From positions 124,001 to 188,000 of the forward strand of contig NZ_JASNWE010000004.1 in NCBI RefSeq assembly GCF_030283145.1: DNA of 64,000 nt, given 5' to 3'. Origin of the DNA: Actinomadura xylanilytica (GTDB lineage Bacteria; Actinomycetota; Actinomycetes; Streptosporangiales; Streptosporangiaceae). Shown in pieces: positions 8,492-17,316 of the stretch (positions within the stretch are counted from its first letter, which is position 1; each line of letters starts with the position of its first letter). The translations under genes were made by a program, and so were the position numbers. Below the pieces are notes generated by a model. It saw only the letters and a program-made list of their open reading frames with translations. It ran no database searches and was not told the origin of the DNA.

Positions 8492-9571
8492 ATGATCTCC
8501 ACGGTCGTCTGGGGCACCGGCAACGTCGGTCGACTGGCCATCCGCGCCGTCGACGCCCATCCGGAGCTGGACCTCGCGGCCGTGCTCGTCCACGACCCCG
8601 CGAAGGTCGGCCGGGACGCGGGCGACCTCGGCGGGCTGGACGCCGGGCTGGGCGTCGCGGCGACCGACGACGTCGGCGCGGTGCTGGCCGCCCGTCCGCA
8701 GGCCGTGGTGTACGCGGCGTCCGGCGACATCCGTCCGGACGAGGCGCTCGCCGACATCGTGCGGGCGGTCCGGGCCGGGGCCGTGGTCGTCTCCCCCGCG
8801 CTGTACGCACTCTACGACCAGCGCAACGCCCCGCCCGAGATGCGGGAGGCGGTGCTGGCCGCCATCGCGGACGGCGGCGGCTCGCTGTTCGTCTCCGGCG
8901 TCGACCCCGGCTGGGGCAACGACGTGCTGCCGCTGCTGATCAGCGGGCTCGGCGCGACGGTGGACGTGATCCGCTGCCAGGAGATCTTCGACTACTCCAC
9001 CTACGACCAGGAGGACTCGGTCCGCTACCTGGTCGGCATGGGCCAGCCCATGGACTACGAGCCGCCGATGCTCGCGCCGACCGTCCCGACCATGGTGTGG
9101 GGCGGGCAGGTGCGGCTGATGGCCAGGGCCCTCGGCGTCGAGCTGGACGAGGTCCGCGAGACCCTGGACCGGCGCCCGCTGGACGCCACCGTGGACACCA
9201 GGACGATGGGCGAGTTCGAGGCCGGCACCCAGGGCGCGGTGCGGTTCGAGGTGCAGGGCGTCGTCGAGGGCGAGCCGCGCATCGTCATCGAGCACGTCAC
9301 CCGCATCCACCCGTCCTGCGCGCCGGACTGGCCGGTGCCGCCGGACGGCGACGGGGCGCACCGGGTGGTCATCGAGGGCGACCCGCGCATCGAGGTCACG
9401 GTCGAGGCCACGGACCGGGACGGCAACCGGGCCGCGGGCGGGAACGCCACCGCGGTCGGCCGGCTCGTGGGCGCCATCGACTGGCTCGTGGACGCCGCCC
9501 CCGGACTCTACGACGCGCTCGACGTCCCGCTGCGTCCCGCGACGGGCAGGCTCGGAAGGAAGCGGCCATGA
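8492..9571 (+). CDS. NAD(P)-binding dihydrodipicolinate-reductase-like protein
   Basis: A 359-residue oxidoreductase with an N-terminal Rossmann fold (VVWGTGNVGRLAIRAV) followed by AVVYAASGD and a central VDPGWGNDVLPLLISG segment. It belongs to the DapB-like group that includes 2,4-diaminopentanoate dehydrogenase and is common in mycobacteria and relatives, often within lipid or steroid regions. I chose the ATG at 8492 because the longer start at 8462 would place coding sequence over a palindromic operator. Its stop overlaps the next start (ATGA), so it is co-translated with the CMD-like gene. The substrate is unknown. Confidence 0.75.
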   Translation: MISTVVWGTGNVGRLAIRAVDAHPELDLAAVLVHDPAKVGRDAGDLGGLDAGLGVAATDDVGAVLAARPQAVVYAASGDIRPDEALADIVRAVRAGAVVVSPALYALYDQRNAPPEMREAVLAAIADGGGSLFVSGVDPGWGNDVLPLLISGLGATVDVIRCQEIFDYSTYDQEDSVRYLVGMGQPMDYEPPMLAPTVPTMVWGGQVRLMARALGVELDEVRETLDRRPLDATVDTRTMGEFEAGTQGAVRFEVQGVVEGEPRIVIEHVTRIHPSCAPDWPVPPDGDGAHRVVIEGDPRIEVTVEATDRDGNRAAGGNATAVGRLVGAIDWLVDAAPGLYDALDVPLRPATGRLGRKRP

Positions 9572-10047
9572 ACATCGACATCCCCGAGGGCAAGGACGCG
9601 ATCGAGTACGTGTGGGGCGAGATGGTGCCCGGCATCGGGCCCGCCGCCGCGAACTTCTCGCTGTCGGTGTACGCCCACACGACCCTCGGGCTCCGCGAGT
9701 TCGAGGCGGCGCGGCTGCGGATCGCGCAGATCAACGGGTGCCTCTTCTGCCTCGACTGGCGGACCGACCGGGACGGGGAGAAGGTGGAGGAGGGGTTCGC
9801 GGACGCGGTGACCGGCTGGCGCACCACCGACGCCTTCGACGACCGGACCCGGCTGGCCGCGGAGTACGCCGAGCGGTACGCCCTGGACCCCCATGGCCTG
9901 GACGACGAGTTCTGGACGCGGATGACCGCGCACTACAGCCAGCTCGAGATCGTGGAGCTGAGCATGAGCATCGGGTCCTGGCTGGCGTTCGGCCGCCTCA
10001 ACCATGTGCTGGGCCTCGACACCGTGTGCGCGCTGCCCGACCGCTGA
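9568..10047 (+). CDS. Carboxymuconolactone decarboxylase-family protein
   Basis: A 159-residue all-helical protein of the AhpD/CMD fold. The redox motif region INGCLFCLDWRTD (about residues 52-64) carries the CxxC pair of this family, and ELSMSIGSWLAFGRLNHVLG closes the fold. Members act as alkylhydroperoxidase-like or decarboxylase-like enzymes; which applies here is unclear. It overlaps the reductase gene by 4 bases and shares its predicted operator. The pair faces a cholesterol oxidase across a terminator. Confidence 0.8.
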   Translation: MNIDIPEGKDAIEYVWGEMVPGIGPAAANFSLSVYAHTTLGLREFEAARLRIAQINGCLFCLDWRTDRDGEKVEEGFADAVTGWRTTDAFDDRTRLAAEYAERYALDPHGLDDEFWTRMTAHYSQLEIVELSMSIGSWLAFGRLNHVLGLDTVCALPDR

Positions 10048-10062
10048 GGCGGCGGCCGTCCG

Positions 10063-10088
10063 GCCGGCCACACGCGCCCGTGGCCGGC
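10063..10088. terminator. Bidirectional terminator hairpin
   Basis: Perfect 9-bp arms GCCGGCCAC and GTGGCCGGC enclose an 8-base loop between two convergent genes. There is no long T tract, which is normal for high-GC actinomycete terminators. Confidence 0.6.
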
Positions 10089-10106
10089 GGTCGCATCAGG
10101 CCATCG

Positions 10107-11747
10107 TCACAGGTCGGTGGCGATGATCTTCTCGATGTTCCGTTCGGCGAGCGCCGTGATGGACACGAACGGATTGACGCTGGTGTTGCCGGGGATCAGC
10201 GCGCCGTCGATGACGTACAGCCCGGGGTGGCCGTGCAGCCGGCCGTAGTTGTCGGTGGCCTTGTTCAGCACCGCGCCGCCGAGCGGGTGGTAGGTGAGGT
10301 GGTCGCCCCAGATCTTGCTGACACCGAAGAGGTCGGTCCGGTAGATCGTCCCCTCCTTTCTGTTGATCTTGTCGAAGATCGACTTGGCCATCTCGATGGA
10401 CGGCTGCTTCCAGGAGGCCTGCCAGTTCAGGTCGACCCTGTTCGCGGCGGCGTTCCAGGAGAACTGGGCGCGGTTCGGGTTCTTGGTGATCGACAGGTAG
10501 AACGAGGCGTAGGTCTCGATGCCGGTGGGCAGCGGCGCGACCTCGGCGAACGCGCCGCCGGCCGTCCAGTTGTCGATGCCGCCCGTCGGGATGGATGCCT
10601 GGAGGCTGCCGGTCGGGTCCCACAGGTGGTTGGCCCGGCCGCACATGACGTTGCCGTTGTCGCCCCAGCCCTGGCCGACCTCGCCGTTCAGGTTGGGCAG
10701 CGCGCCGTTCGCCTTCAGCTTGACCAGCAGCTTGCTGGTGCCGACGCTGCCCGCCGCGAAGAACACCCGGTCGGCGGTCACGGTCTTGGTGGCGACCGTG
10801 TCCCCGCTGGTGCTCAGCTGCTCCATGACGACCGTGTAGCCGCCGCCCGCCGCCGGGGCCACCGAGGTGACCCGGTGCAGCGGCGAGATGGTGACCTTGC
10901 CGGTCGCCTTGATCTGGGCGAGGTAGGTCTTCTGGAGCGACCTCTTGCCGTAGTTGTTGCCGTAGAGGATCTCGCCGGCCAGCGCCGACTTGGGAACGGC
11001 CCCGGCCGCCTCCTGCTTCATGTAGTCCCAGTCGTACACGGTGGGGACGAACACGAACGGGAAGCCGGAGCGCTGGGCGTGCTTGCGTCCGACCCTGGCG
11101 TACTGGTAGCACTCGGCACTCTCGAACCAGGCCGGGTCGATGGTGGCGGAGCCGAGTCCGGCGTTGGCGCGCGGATAGTAGGTGTTGTACATCTCGTCGA
11201 CGTCCACCGATGGGAGGATGGCGCCGAAGTTCTCCCGCTTGGGCGTGACCGCCATCCCGCCGTTGACCAGCGAGCCGCCGCCGACGCCGCGCCCCTGGTA
11301 GACGGTGATCCCGCTGAAGTCCTCGGCGTCCAGGATCCCGGTGTAGCGGGGGATCTTGCGGTCGATCGGGAAGCCGAGGAAGTTGCTGAGCGGCTGCTTG
11401 GTCTTGGTGCGGAGCCAGTAGGACCGGCCGTCCGGGTTGGTGGTGTTGGCGAAGATCTTGCCGTCCGAGCCGGGGGTGTCCCAGGCCATGCCCATCTCGA
11501 TCATGTGCACGTCCACGCCCGCCTGAGCGAGCCGCAGGGCGGCGACGGAGCCGCCGTACCCGGTGCCGATCACCAGCGCCTGGACGTTGGCCCCGGCGGC
11601 GATCGGAGCCGCCGCCGGTCCGGACGGCTGCGTCGCGAGAGCCCGTCCCCCGAGCGCCGCCGCACCCAGAATAGAACCTGTTCCAGCGATGAATCCGCGA
11701 CGGGATACGCCTCGATACCCCGCTCCATGCCCGTCTCTTTCGTGCAT
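10107..11747 (-). CDS. Cholesterol oxidase (GMC-type, Tat-exported)
   Basis: A FAD-dependent GMC-fold oxidase of about 546 residues. A Tat signal (SRRGFIAGTG, then an alanine-rich stretch) precedes the FAD motif VIGTGYGGSVAALRLAQAG. Further family marks are GRGVGGGSLVNGGMAV and the C-terminal segments HPLGGAVLNKATDNYGR and GNTSVNPFVSITALAERN, as in class I cholesterol oxidases, which convert cholesterol to cholest-4-en-3-one and H2O2. I prefer the ATG at 11747 (MHERDGH), with AGGTG upstream. The longer ATG at 11780 lies inside a KstR-like operator. The enzyme is probably secreted and probably steroid-regulated. Confidence 0.88.
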   Translation of the reverse strand: MHERDGHGAGYRGVSRRGFIAGTGSILGAAALGGRALATQPSGPAAAPIAAGANVQALVIGTGYGGSVAALRLAQAGVDVHMIEMGMAWDTPGSDGKIFANTTNPDGRSYWLRTKTKQPLSNFLGFPIDRKIPRYTGILDAEDFSGITVYQGRGVGGGSLVNGGMAVTPKRENFGAILPSVDVDEMYNTYYPRANAGLGSATIDPAWFESAECYQYARVGRKHAQRSGFPFVFVPTVYDWDYMKQEAAGAVPKSALAGEILYGNNYGKRSLQKTYLAQIKATGKVTISPLHRVTSVAPAAGGGYTVVMEQLSTSGDTVATKTVTADRVFFAAGSVGTSKLLVKLKANGALPNLNGEVGQGWGDNGNVMCGRANHLWDPTGSLQASIPTGGIDNWTAGGAFAEVAPLPTGIETYASFYLSITKNPNRAQFSWNAAANRVDLNWQASWKQPSIEMAKSIFDKINRKEGTIYRTDLFGVSKIWGDHLTYHPLGGAVLNKATDNYGRLHGHPGLYVIDGALIPGNTSVNPFVSITALAERNIEKIIATDL

Positions 11748-11773
11748 GTGATGCACCTCACTCCTGTCGAGTG

Positions 11774-11785
11774 AGAACATGTTCT
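11774..11785. promoter_or_regulatory. KstR-like operator upstream of cholesterol oxidase
   Basis: AGAACATGTTCT is a perfect 12-bp palindrome. With its flanks it reads GAGAACATGTTCTA, matching the KstR consensus TnnAACnnGTTnnA at all but one outer base. It lies just 5' of the cholesterol oxidase start. KstR is the cholesterol-catabolism repressor in mycobacteria and relatives, so the gene content and the site agree. No kstR gene is visible here. Confidence 0.6.
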
Positions 11786-11996
11786 ATATTCTGTCCGAAA
11801 TAGTCACTACCTACCCATTAGTAACTTTTGCCCGACTATCCGGCAGGGACACCGGGTGACGCCCGGTCACGGCGGGTCCCGCACCCGTCCCGCCGCCCCG
11901 CGCCGTCCCGCCACCGCGCCGCCGTGACGCGCGTCTCACCGGGCCTCGCCGCGTAGGCTCGGTTGCTCCCGGCGGGCACGTGAGAGGGATCAACTG

Positions 11997-12896
11997 GTGA
12001 TCATTGGTCTGGTGACGGCAGTCGCGGCATCGGCTTGCTACGGCACCGGGTCGGTGCTCCAGGCGGTCGGGTCCCGCCGGTCGGCCCGCCAGCACTCCGG
12101 CCCCGCCTCCGGCAACACCACCGAGCACGGGGGCCCCAGCCTCTCGTCGACCGCCAGGGCGATCGTGACCTGGGAGTTCCTGCTGGGGAGCGTGCTGGAC
12201 TTCGTCGGCTTCGGGCTCGGCGCGCTCGCCGCCCGGCTGCTGCCGCTCTTCCTGTCGCAGACCGTGATCAGCGCCAACCTCGTGATCACGGCGGTGCTGA
12301 GCACCAAGATGCTGGGCATCAGGCTGACCCGGCCCGAATGGGCGTCCATCGGGGTGGTCTGCTCGGCGCTGGTGCTGCTGGCCGGCGCGGCCGGCCACGA
12401 GGGGCATCCCCAGACCCCGATCACCACCCACTGGTGGCTGCTGGGGCTCTCGGCGCTGCTGATGGGCGGCGGGATCCTGCTCGTCCGGCGGATCGGGGCG
12501 CGCGCCGCCATCCTCGCCGGACTGCTGTCGGGCCTCGGCTTCGGCGCGGTCGGCGTCGCGGTCCGGATCCTCAACGGCGCGGCCCCGTTCGACTTCCCCC
12601 GCATGCTGGCCGACCCGGCGCTGTACACGCTCGCCGTCGCGGGGATCGGCGGCATGTACCTGCACACCATCGCCTTGCAGATCGGTTCGGTCAACGGCGC
12701 CACCGCGGCGCTGGTGGTGGGCGAGACGGTCGTCCCCGGAGCGCTCGGCGTGCTCTGGCTGGGCGACGCCTCCCGTCCCGGCCTGGGCTGGTTGGCGGTC
12801 TTCGGCTTCGTCCTGGCCGTGGCGGGCGCCGTCGCGGTCGCCTGGTTCGGCGAACCCGAACCCCACGAGCGCGAAGAAGCCGAAGGGGCGATATGA
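11997..12896 (+). CDS. DMT-superfamily (EamA-like) permease
   Basis: A 299-residue integral membrane protein with about nine or ten hydrophobic helices, for example GLVTAVAASACYGTGSVLQ at the start and GLGWLAVFGFVLAVAGAVAV at the end. It has the two-fold repeat of the drug/metabolite transporter superfamily, with a polar loop at residues 25-55. The GTG start at 11997 follows GAGAGGG. The substrate is unknown. It is divergent from the cholesterol oxidase gene and is probably monocistronic. Confidence 0.75.
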   Translation: MIIGLVTAVAASACYGTGSVLQAVGSRRSARQHSGPASGNTTEHGGPSLSSTARAIVTWEFLLGSVLDFVGFGLGALAARLLPLFLSQTVISANLVITAVLSTKMLGIRLTRPEWASIGVVCSALVLLAGAAGHEGHPQTPITTHWWLLGLSALLMGGGILLVRRIGARAAILAGLLSGLGFGAVGVAVRILNGAAPFDFPRMLADPALYTLAVAGIGGMYLHTIALQIGSVNGATAALVVGETVVPGALGVLWLGDASRPGLGWLAVFGFVLAVAGAVAVAWFGEPEPHEREEAEGAI

Positions 12897-13010
12897 CGGC
12901 GCGTGCGTCGTTCACGAGGTAGCTGTGGTTGTTGTGGTGAATGTTCTCATCGAGGGTGGTGGTCCGGCTACGCTGGCCGGAACTGGACGATCTTGACTGG
13001 AGGCCACGGC

Positions 13011-13823
13011 GTGCAGGAACCGAGGCGTGACGCCCGACCGGGAATCGACCCCACGACGGCGAGCGTCGCCCGGATGTACGACTACTACCTGCACGGGAAG
13101 GACAACTTCCAGATCGACCGGGACGCCGCCGACCGCGTCGCGCAGGCCATGCCCGAGATCGGCCTGCTGGCCCAGGAGAACCGGTCCTTCCTCCGCCGCT
13201 CGGTGCGCTACATGGCGCGCCAGGGGATCCGGCAGTTCCTCGACATCGGCTCCGGCCTCCCCACCGCGGGCAACACCCACGAGATCGCCGAAGAGATCAC
13301 CCCCGACGCCCGCGTCGTCTACGTCGACAGCGACCCGGTGGTACTCGCCCACGGCCGCGCGCTGCTGGCGACCAACGACCGCACCACGGTGGCCCAGGCC
13401 GACATGCACCGTCCCCGCGAGGTGCTCGACCACCCCGAGACGGCCAAGCTGATCAACTTCGACGAGCCCGTCGGGGTACTGATGATCGCCATGATCCACT
13501 TCCTCACCCTGGACGAGCGGGCCCCCGTCATCAGCACCCTGCGGGACGCGCTGGCGCCGGGCAGCTTCCTGTCCGCGACCCACGTCACCAGGGAGGACCA
13601 TGCGGCGCATGCGGTCGACCAGATCGAGGCCGTCTACGCGACCACGCCGACGCCCATCTACTTCCGCAGCAGGAACGAGATCGCGCCCTTCTTCGAGGGC
13701 TTCACCCCGGTCGACCCCGGCCTGGTCACCATCGACCAGTGGAACCCCGAGTCGGACCAAGGTGACGCGCCCGCGGAGAAGGTCGGCACGTGGCTCTACG
13801 GAGCCGTCGGCCGCAAGGACTGA
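13011..13823 (+). CDS. SAM-dependent methyltransferase (DUF574 type), first copy
   Basis: A 270-residue protein of the actinobacterial DUF574 methyltransferase family. It has the signature MYDYYLHGKDNF near the N-terminus, FLDIGSGLPTAGNTHE (SAM-binding motif I), VVYVDSDPVVLAHGRALL, and PVGVLMIAMIHFL. The GTG at 13011 is chosen because GGAGG lies about 8 bases upstream; the longer frame from 12903 has no family similarity. Its methyl acceptor is not known. A paralogue follows after 71 bases. Confidence 0.85.
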   Translation: MQEPRRDARPGIDPTTASVARMYDYYLHGKDNFQIDRDAADRVAQAMPEIGLLAQENRSFLRRSVRYMARQGIRQFLDIGSGLPTAGNTHEIAEEITPDARVVYVDSDPVVLAHGRALLATNDRTTVAQADMHRPREVLDHPETAKLINFDEPVGVLMIAMIHFLTLDERAPVISTLRDALAPGSFLSATHVTREDHAAHAVDQIEAVYATTPTPIYFRSRNEIAPFFEGFTPVDPGLVTIDQWNPESDQGDAPAEKVGTWLYGAVGRKD

Positions 13824-13894
13824 AAGCCGGCCGGGGCACTAGGTTGTCCGCGAGGGGCCGGACGGCCCGACGGAGCCGAGCAGGAGACGCTTTC

Positions 13895-14719
13895 GTGGCC
13901 GATGACGCATCGAACCCGCCCGGGATGACCCCTGAGCTCGACACCACCGTCCCGCATTCGGCCAGGGTCTGGAACCACCTGCTGGGCGGCAAGGACAACT
14001 ACGAGGCCGACCAGCGGGCGGCCGAGCAGTTCCGCGCCGTGTTCCCGCAGATCGTCGACATCGCCCTGGCCGACCGCGCCTTTCTCGGACGGTCCGTCCG
14101 GTACCTGGCGGGCGAGGCGGGCGTCCGGCAGTTCCTCGACATCGGCACCGGCCTGCCGACCATGGACAACACCCACGAGGTCGCCCAGCGGACCGCCCCG
14201 GACTCGCGGATCGTCTACGTCGACAACGACCCGCTGGTGCTCGTCCACGCCAGAGCCCTGCTCACCGGGACTCCCGAGGGGGCGTGCGACTACATCCACG
14301 CCGACCTGCGCGACCCCGGCGAGATCCTGGAGAAGGCGGCGGCGACGCTGGACCTCGCCCGGCCCGTCGCGATCATGCTGCTGGGCGTCGTGCACTTCGT
14401 CCAGGACGACGGTGAGGCGCGGCGCCTGCTGGCCCGGCTGCTGGACGCGGTGCCGTCCGGCAGCCACCTGGTGATCACGCACGCCACCCTGGACTTCGAC
14501 GAGGGGCGGACCGCCCAGGCGCAGGCCCAGGCGGACTGGAACGAGAAGTCGGCCAACCCGATGGTGCCCCGCACGCGCGAGCAGTTCACCCGGTTCTTCG
14601 ACGGCCTGGAACTGCTCCCGCCCGGCGTGGTCTCGATGTCGCGCTGGCGTCCCGAGCACACCCCGTGGGGCTCCCCCGACGAAGTGGCCGGCTACGCCGC
14701 CGTCGCCCGCAAACCTTGA
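13895..14719 (+). CDS. SAM-dependent methyltransferase (DUF574 type), second copy
   Basis: A 274-residue paralogue of the preceding gene, with the same marks: VWNHLLGGKDNYEAD, FLDIGTGLPTMDNTHEV, IVYVDNDPLVLVHARALL and VAIMLLGVVHFVQDDGE. The GTG start at 13895 is preceded by GGAG. The frame open from 13790 overlaps the previous gene and is not used. The two copies are clearly diverged, not a recent duplication. The family often sits near XRE/DUF397 and HATPase genes; the role is unknown. Confidence 0.85.
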   Translation: MADDASNPPGMTPELDTTVPHSARVWNHLLGGKDNYEADQRAAEQFRAVFPQIVDIALADRAFLGRSVRYLAGEAGVRQFLDIGTGLPTMDNTHEVAQRTAPDSRIVYVDNDPLVLVHARALLTGTPEGACDYIHADLRDPGEILEKAAATLDLARPVAIMLLGVVHFVQDDGEARRLLARLLDAVPSGSHLVITHATLDFDEGRTAQAQAQADWNEKSANPMVPRTREQFTRFFDGLELLPPGVVSMSRWRPEHTPWGSPDEVAGYAAVARKP

Positions 14720-14741
14720 CCCCCGGCCCCTTCGGGTCCTC

Positions 14742-15902
14742 CTAGTGATCTCCCCCGACGACGTTCGTCGGCTGGTCAAGCCACAGGAGCTCGCCGCCCT
14801 CGGTGACCGTGAGGCCGTACCGGTCTTCGCCGGGGGCGCCTTGCTCGACCCACCAGGCGAACGCGTTCTCGGTCTCGTCCCACAGCCGCCGGTCGCCGTA
14901 CTGGGTGACCTCGTAGTCGGTGCTGTCCGGCTCCCAGTCGCACGAAGCCCACGCACCTTCCGCGTTGCCGATCTCGAATTGCAGCAGCGAGAACGAGCCG
15001 TCGTCGTTGTCCATGGGGATCATGCCCATGCCGGGGCATCCTGCGAAAACCGCCAGTGCGAGTCCTGTCCCGGACTGCGCTACGGTGCGTGGGTCCAGGC
15101 GGGTGCGAGTGGACATGGCCTCGTCGGCGTGACGCGGGTTCCACCGTGCGGCGGTGCGCTGCTCGCGCAACATCATGAACCCGGCCGTCCCGTGGAACCG
15201 GCCCACGGCCTGGGAGCCGGACGCGATCAGCCGCAGCTTCCACCCGTATCCCGTCATCGGCTGCCAGGGGGTCACGATCATGCCGCCGGGCCGGGTCTGC
15301 TCGACCCACGCGAACGGCACCCGCGCCACGGCGCATGTCGCGTGAACGCGGTCGTAGGGCGCGCCCTCGGGCCAGCCCTCGGCGCCGTCGCCCACGAGCA
15401 GGCGCGGGGCGCGGTCGGCCGTCTTGAGGTTGGCGACGGCCTGCTCAGCGACGTGCGGGTCAACCTCGATGCTCGTCACGTCGGTGTCCATCTGAGCCAG
15501 TAGCGCGGCCGTCCACCCTGTTCCGGTTCCGATCTCCAGCACGCGGTCACGTGGCCGTATGGCCAGCAGCTCCAGGAACTCAGCGACCACGCCCGGCGCC
15601 GACAGGGAACTCGTTGGGGCGCCGTTCGCGGAGTCGGCAACCCCGGCGCCGTCGTCGCGCTGGGTAATGATCGAGCCATCGCTGTAGACGGCCGACCACC
15701 ATCCGTCGGGGTCGGCCTGGCGGTGGATGGTCCGGCCCGGTCCGGCTCCGTGGTCGGGACTGAGCCATCCGGAGTCGCGGGCGAACAAGTGGCGGGGCGT
15801 AGCGTGCATGGCGGCCTCCACCCGGGCCTGGGTGAGCGATCCCGCCGCCCGCAAGGCGTCGGTCATGGCGCGGTTGCGGGCGGCGGCGGTCGCGTCGGTC
15901 AC
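14742..15902 (-). CDS. Graspetide-associated PIMT-like O-methyltransferase
   Basis: A 386-residue protein whose N-terminal 220 or so residues form a protein-L-isoaspartate O-methyltransferase: RHLFARDSGWLSPD, then VLEIGTGTGWTAALLAQMD (SAM motif I), LLVGDGAEGWPEGAPYDRV and PGGMIVTPW. About 160 further residues extend beyond a normal PIMT, as seen in methyltransferases of ATP-grasp RiPP systems. In characterised cases such as fuscimiditide the enzyme methylates an Asp in the modified peptide, which then closes to aspartimide. It overlaps the ATP-grasp gene by 4 bases (ATGA), so it is the third gene of the cassette. Aspartimide formation here is inference. Confidence 0.82.
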   Translation of the reverse strand: MTDATAAARNRAMTDALRAAGSLTQARVEAAMHATPRHLFARDSGWLSPDHGAGPGRTIHRQADPDGWWSAVYSDGSIITQRDDGAGVADSANGAPTSSLSAPGVVAEFLELLAIRPRDRVLEIGTGTGWTAALLAQMDTDVTSIEVDPHVAEQAVANLKTADRAPRLLVGDGAEGWPEGAPYDRVHATCAVARVPFAWVEQTRPGGMIVTPWQPMTGYGWKLRLIASGSQAVGRFHGTAGFMMLREQRTAARWNPRHADEAMSTRTRLDPRTVAQSGTGLALAVFAGCPGMGMIPMDNDDGSFSLLQFEIGNAEGAWASCDWEPDSTDYEVTQYGDRRLWDETENAFAWWVEQGAPGEDRYGLTVTEGGELLWLDQPTNVVGGDH

Positions 15903-16894
15903 TCTGATCCCCTGGTCAGCTCGTCAGCGATTGCGGCGGCGATCGGCGAGCCGGTCTCCTGGGTGAGCCATCCCCACTCACCCCCCTGGTTGGTCTCCAG
16001 GAACACCCAGCGGCCATCCGGATCACAGATCAGGTCTACGGCCCCGCACACCAGGCCGAGCCGCTGGTGTAGTTCCACCAGCTTCCCGCATGTCTCCGCG
16101 GGGAGGTGGAGTTCGCCGTAGGTCAGTGAGTCGTAGTCGCTGCGCCAGTCAATCGCAGCGCGTTCACTGCCCGCCTCGATCCGCATGGCGAACACCCGAT
16201 TCCCGACCACGACCGCGCGGGCCTCGAACGCCTTGGGAACCTCTTCCTGGAACAGGTTGGCCGTCCGGGAGATCGCCGGGTCGAGCAACGATTCCGGTTC
16301 CTCAACGCGGGTCGTGTACAGCACGCGGACTTTGCCCTCGTCGCCGTGCCAGATCCCACCCATGGGCTTGTAGATGATCGGGCCGCCGCGCGCCGTGGCC
16401 CAGTCATGCGCGGCCTGTGAGTCGGAGGTGATGAGCGTGGCAGGCACCGCTAAGCCGACCTGCGCCGCCATAGCGAGCTGGACCGGTTTGTACTCGGTGC
16501 GGGCCGCCGCGACCGGATCGTTCACCCACCGCGCGCCGGCAAGGGCTTGAACCACCCCGCCGAACCCGACGCGGGCCTCCCCGTAGGCGAACACCCGTTC
16601 CGGCGCGGACATCCGCTCATCCAGCACGAATTGCTCGGGGCGGCGGTAGTACACCCCTCCCACGTCCGCCAGATCGAGAACGTCATGCCCTCGACCGACC
16701 GAACGAAGTCGCCCGCGCCAGCGGTCCCCGCTGGAGATGGTGGCCGTCATGGAGATCTCGATGGGGAACTGCGCGGTGTCCAGCCGGGCGACCGGGACAC
16801 CGCGCACCGCGAGCTCCGCCGCTACCCGGTCAGCCGTAGGGTCCTCCGGAGAGGTGAGCACCAGAACCGACCGACCGTGCGCCGAGGCGGTCAA
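15899..16894 (-). CDS. ATP-grasp ribosomal peptide maturase (graspetide synthetase)
   Basis: A 331-residue ATP-grasp ligase of the RiPP-maturase type. The N-terminal part contains VLVLTSPEDPTADRVAAEL and GGVYYRRP, followed by NDPVAAARTEYKPVQL, the lysine segment PIIYKPMGG, LFQEEVPKAFEARAVVV, and the metal/ATP end CDPDGRWVFLETNQGGEWGW (E and N ligands). Such enzymes phosphorylate Asp/Glu side chains of a precursor and join them to Thr/Ser (ester) or Lys (amide). A TTG at 16894 overlaps the precursor stop, giving coupled translation. The assignment is strong from motifs plus neighbours. Confidence 0.88.
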   Translation of the reverse strand: MTASAHGRSVLVLTSPEDPTADRVAAELAVRGVPVARLDTAQFPIEISMTATISSGDRWRGRLRSVGRGHDVLDLADVGGVYYRRPEQFVLDERMSAPERVFAYGEARVGFGGVVQALAGARWVNDPVAAARTEYKPVQLAMAAQVGLAVPATLITSDSQAAHDWATARGGPIIYKPMGGIWHGDEGKVRVLYTTRVEEPESLLDPAISRTANLFQEEVPKAFEARAVVVGNRVFAMRIEAGSERAAIDWRSDYDSLTYGELHLPAETCGKLVELHQRLGLVCGAVDLICDPDGRWVFLETNQGGEWGWLTQETGSPIAAAIADELTRGSE

Positions 16895-17184
16895 TCCTTG
16901 CTTCTCTCTTCGCCCGGCTTGTTGCCGTCCGGGTCGCCGGAAGTCTCGTTGGTGCCGCCCTCGTGTTTCCCTGCGCGCGGCTGAGGGACGCTCAGGAAGC
17001 GAAGGCCCCAGGGGCGGGCCGGGGAGGCGGACGCGTCGGTCCGGGACAGGACGTTGCCGATGGGGTTCAGCGGGAACAGGTCTCCGACCCGGGCCATCAG
17101 GCCCCGTGATTCGCCGTCTGGCGAGCGGGTCACCAGGTCATCGGCTCTCTGGGGGGCATCGATGTTGCCGGGGTGGCTGGCCAT
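16891..17184 (-). CDS. Graspetide precursor peptide (ATP-grasp-modified RiPP)
   Basis: A 97-residue peptide starting MASHPGNIDA. Residues 57-64 read RPWGLRFL, the conserved leader motif of actinobacterial ATP-grasp target peptides. The likely core, about residues 69-97, is hydrophilic: Thr78, Thr81, Ser82 and Ser95 as acceptors, Glu75, Glu80, Asp84, Asp86, Glu92, Glu93 and Asp97 as acids, and Lys74, Lys89 and Lys96 as possible amide donors. Asp86-Gly87 is a plausible aspartimide site for the adjacent PIMT. The ATG at 17184 gives the usual precursor size; the frame open to 17271 adds an unrelated segment. Ring pattern and cleavage site are unknown. Confidence 0.85.
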   Translation of the reverse strand: MASHPGNIDAPQRADDLVTRSPDGESRGLMARVGDLFPLNPIGNVLSRTDASASPARPWGLRFLSVPQPRAGKHEGGTNETSGDPDGNKPGEERSKD

Positions 17185-17316
17185 GGCATCACCTTTCGCT
17201 TCACGCTCTGGTTCCCATGAACATAACCACCGGGCCAGTCGCACGGAGGTGACGTAGCCACCTCCGGCCATGGGCCCCGGCTCCGTGAGCAGGTCACGGG
17301 CCCGGGTCCAAGCCGG

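Noticed and set aside
14742..17184. Considered as an ordinary protein-repair (PIMT) gene beside an unrelated ATP-grasp enzyme
   Set aside because: The 4-base overlaps, the C-terminal extension of the PIMT and the precursor with RPWGLRFL fit a graspetide cassette much better.
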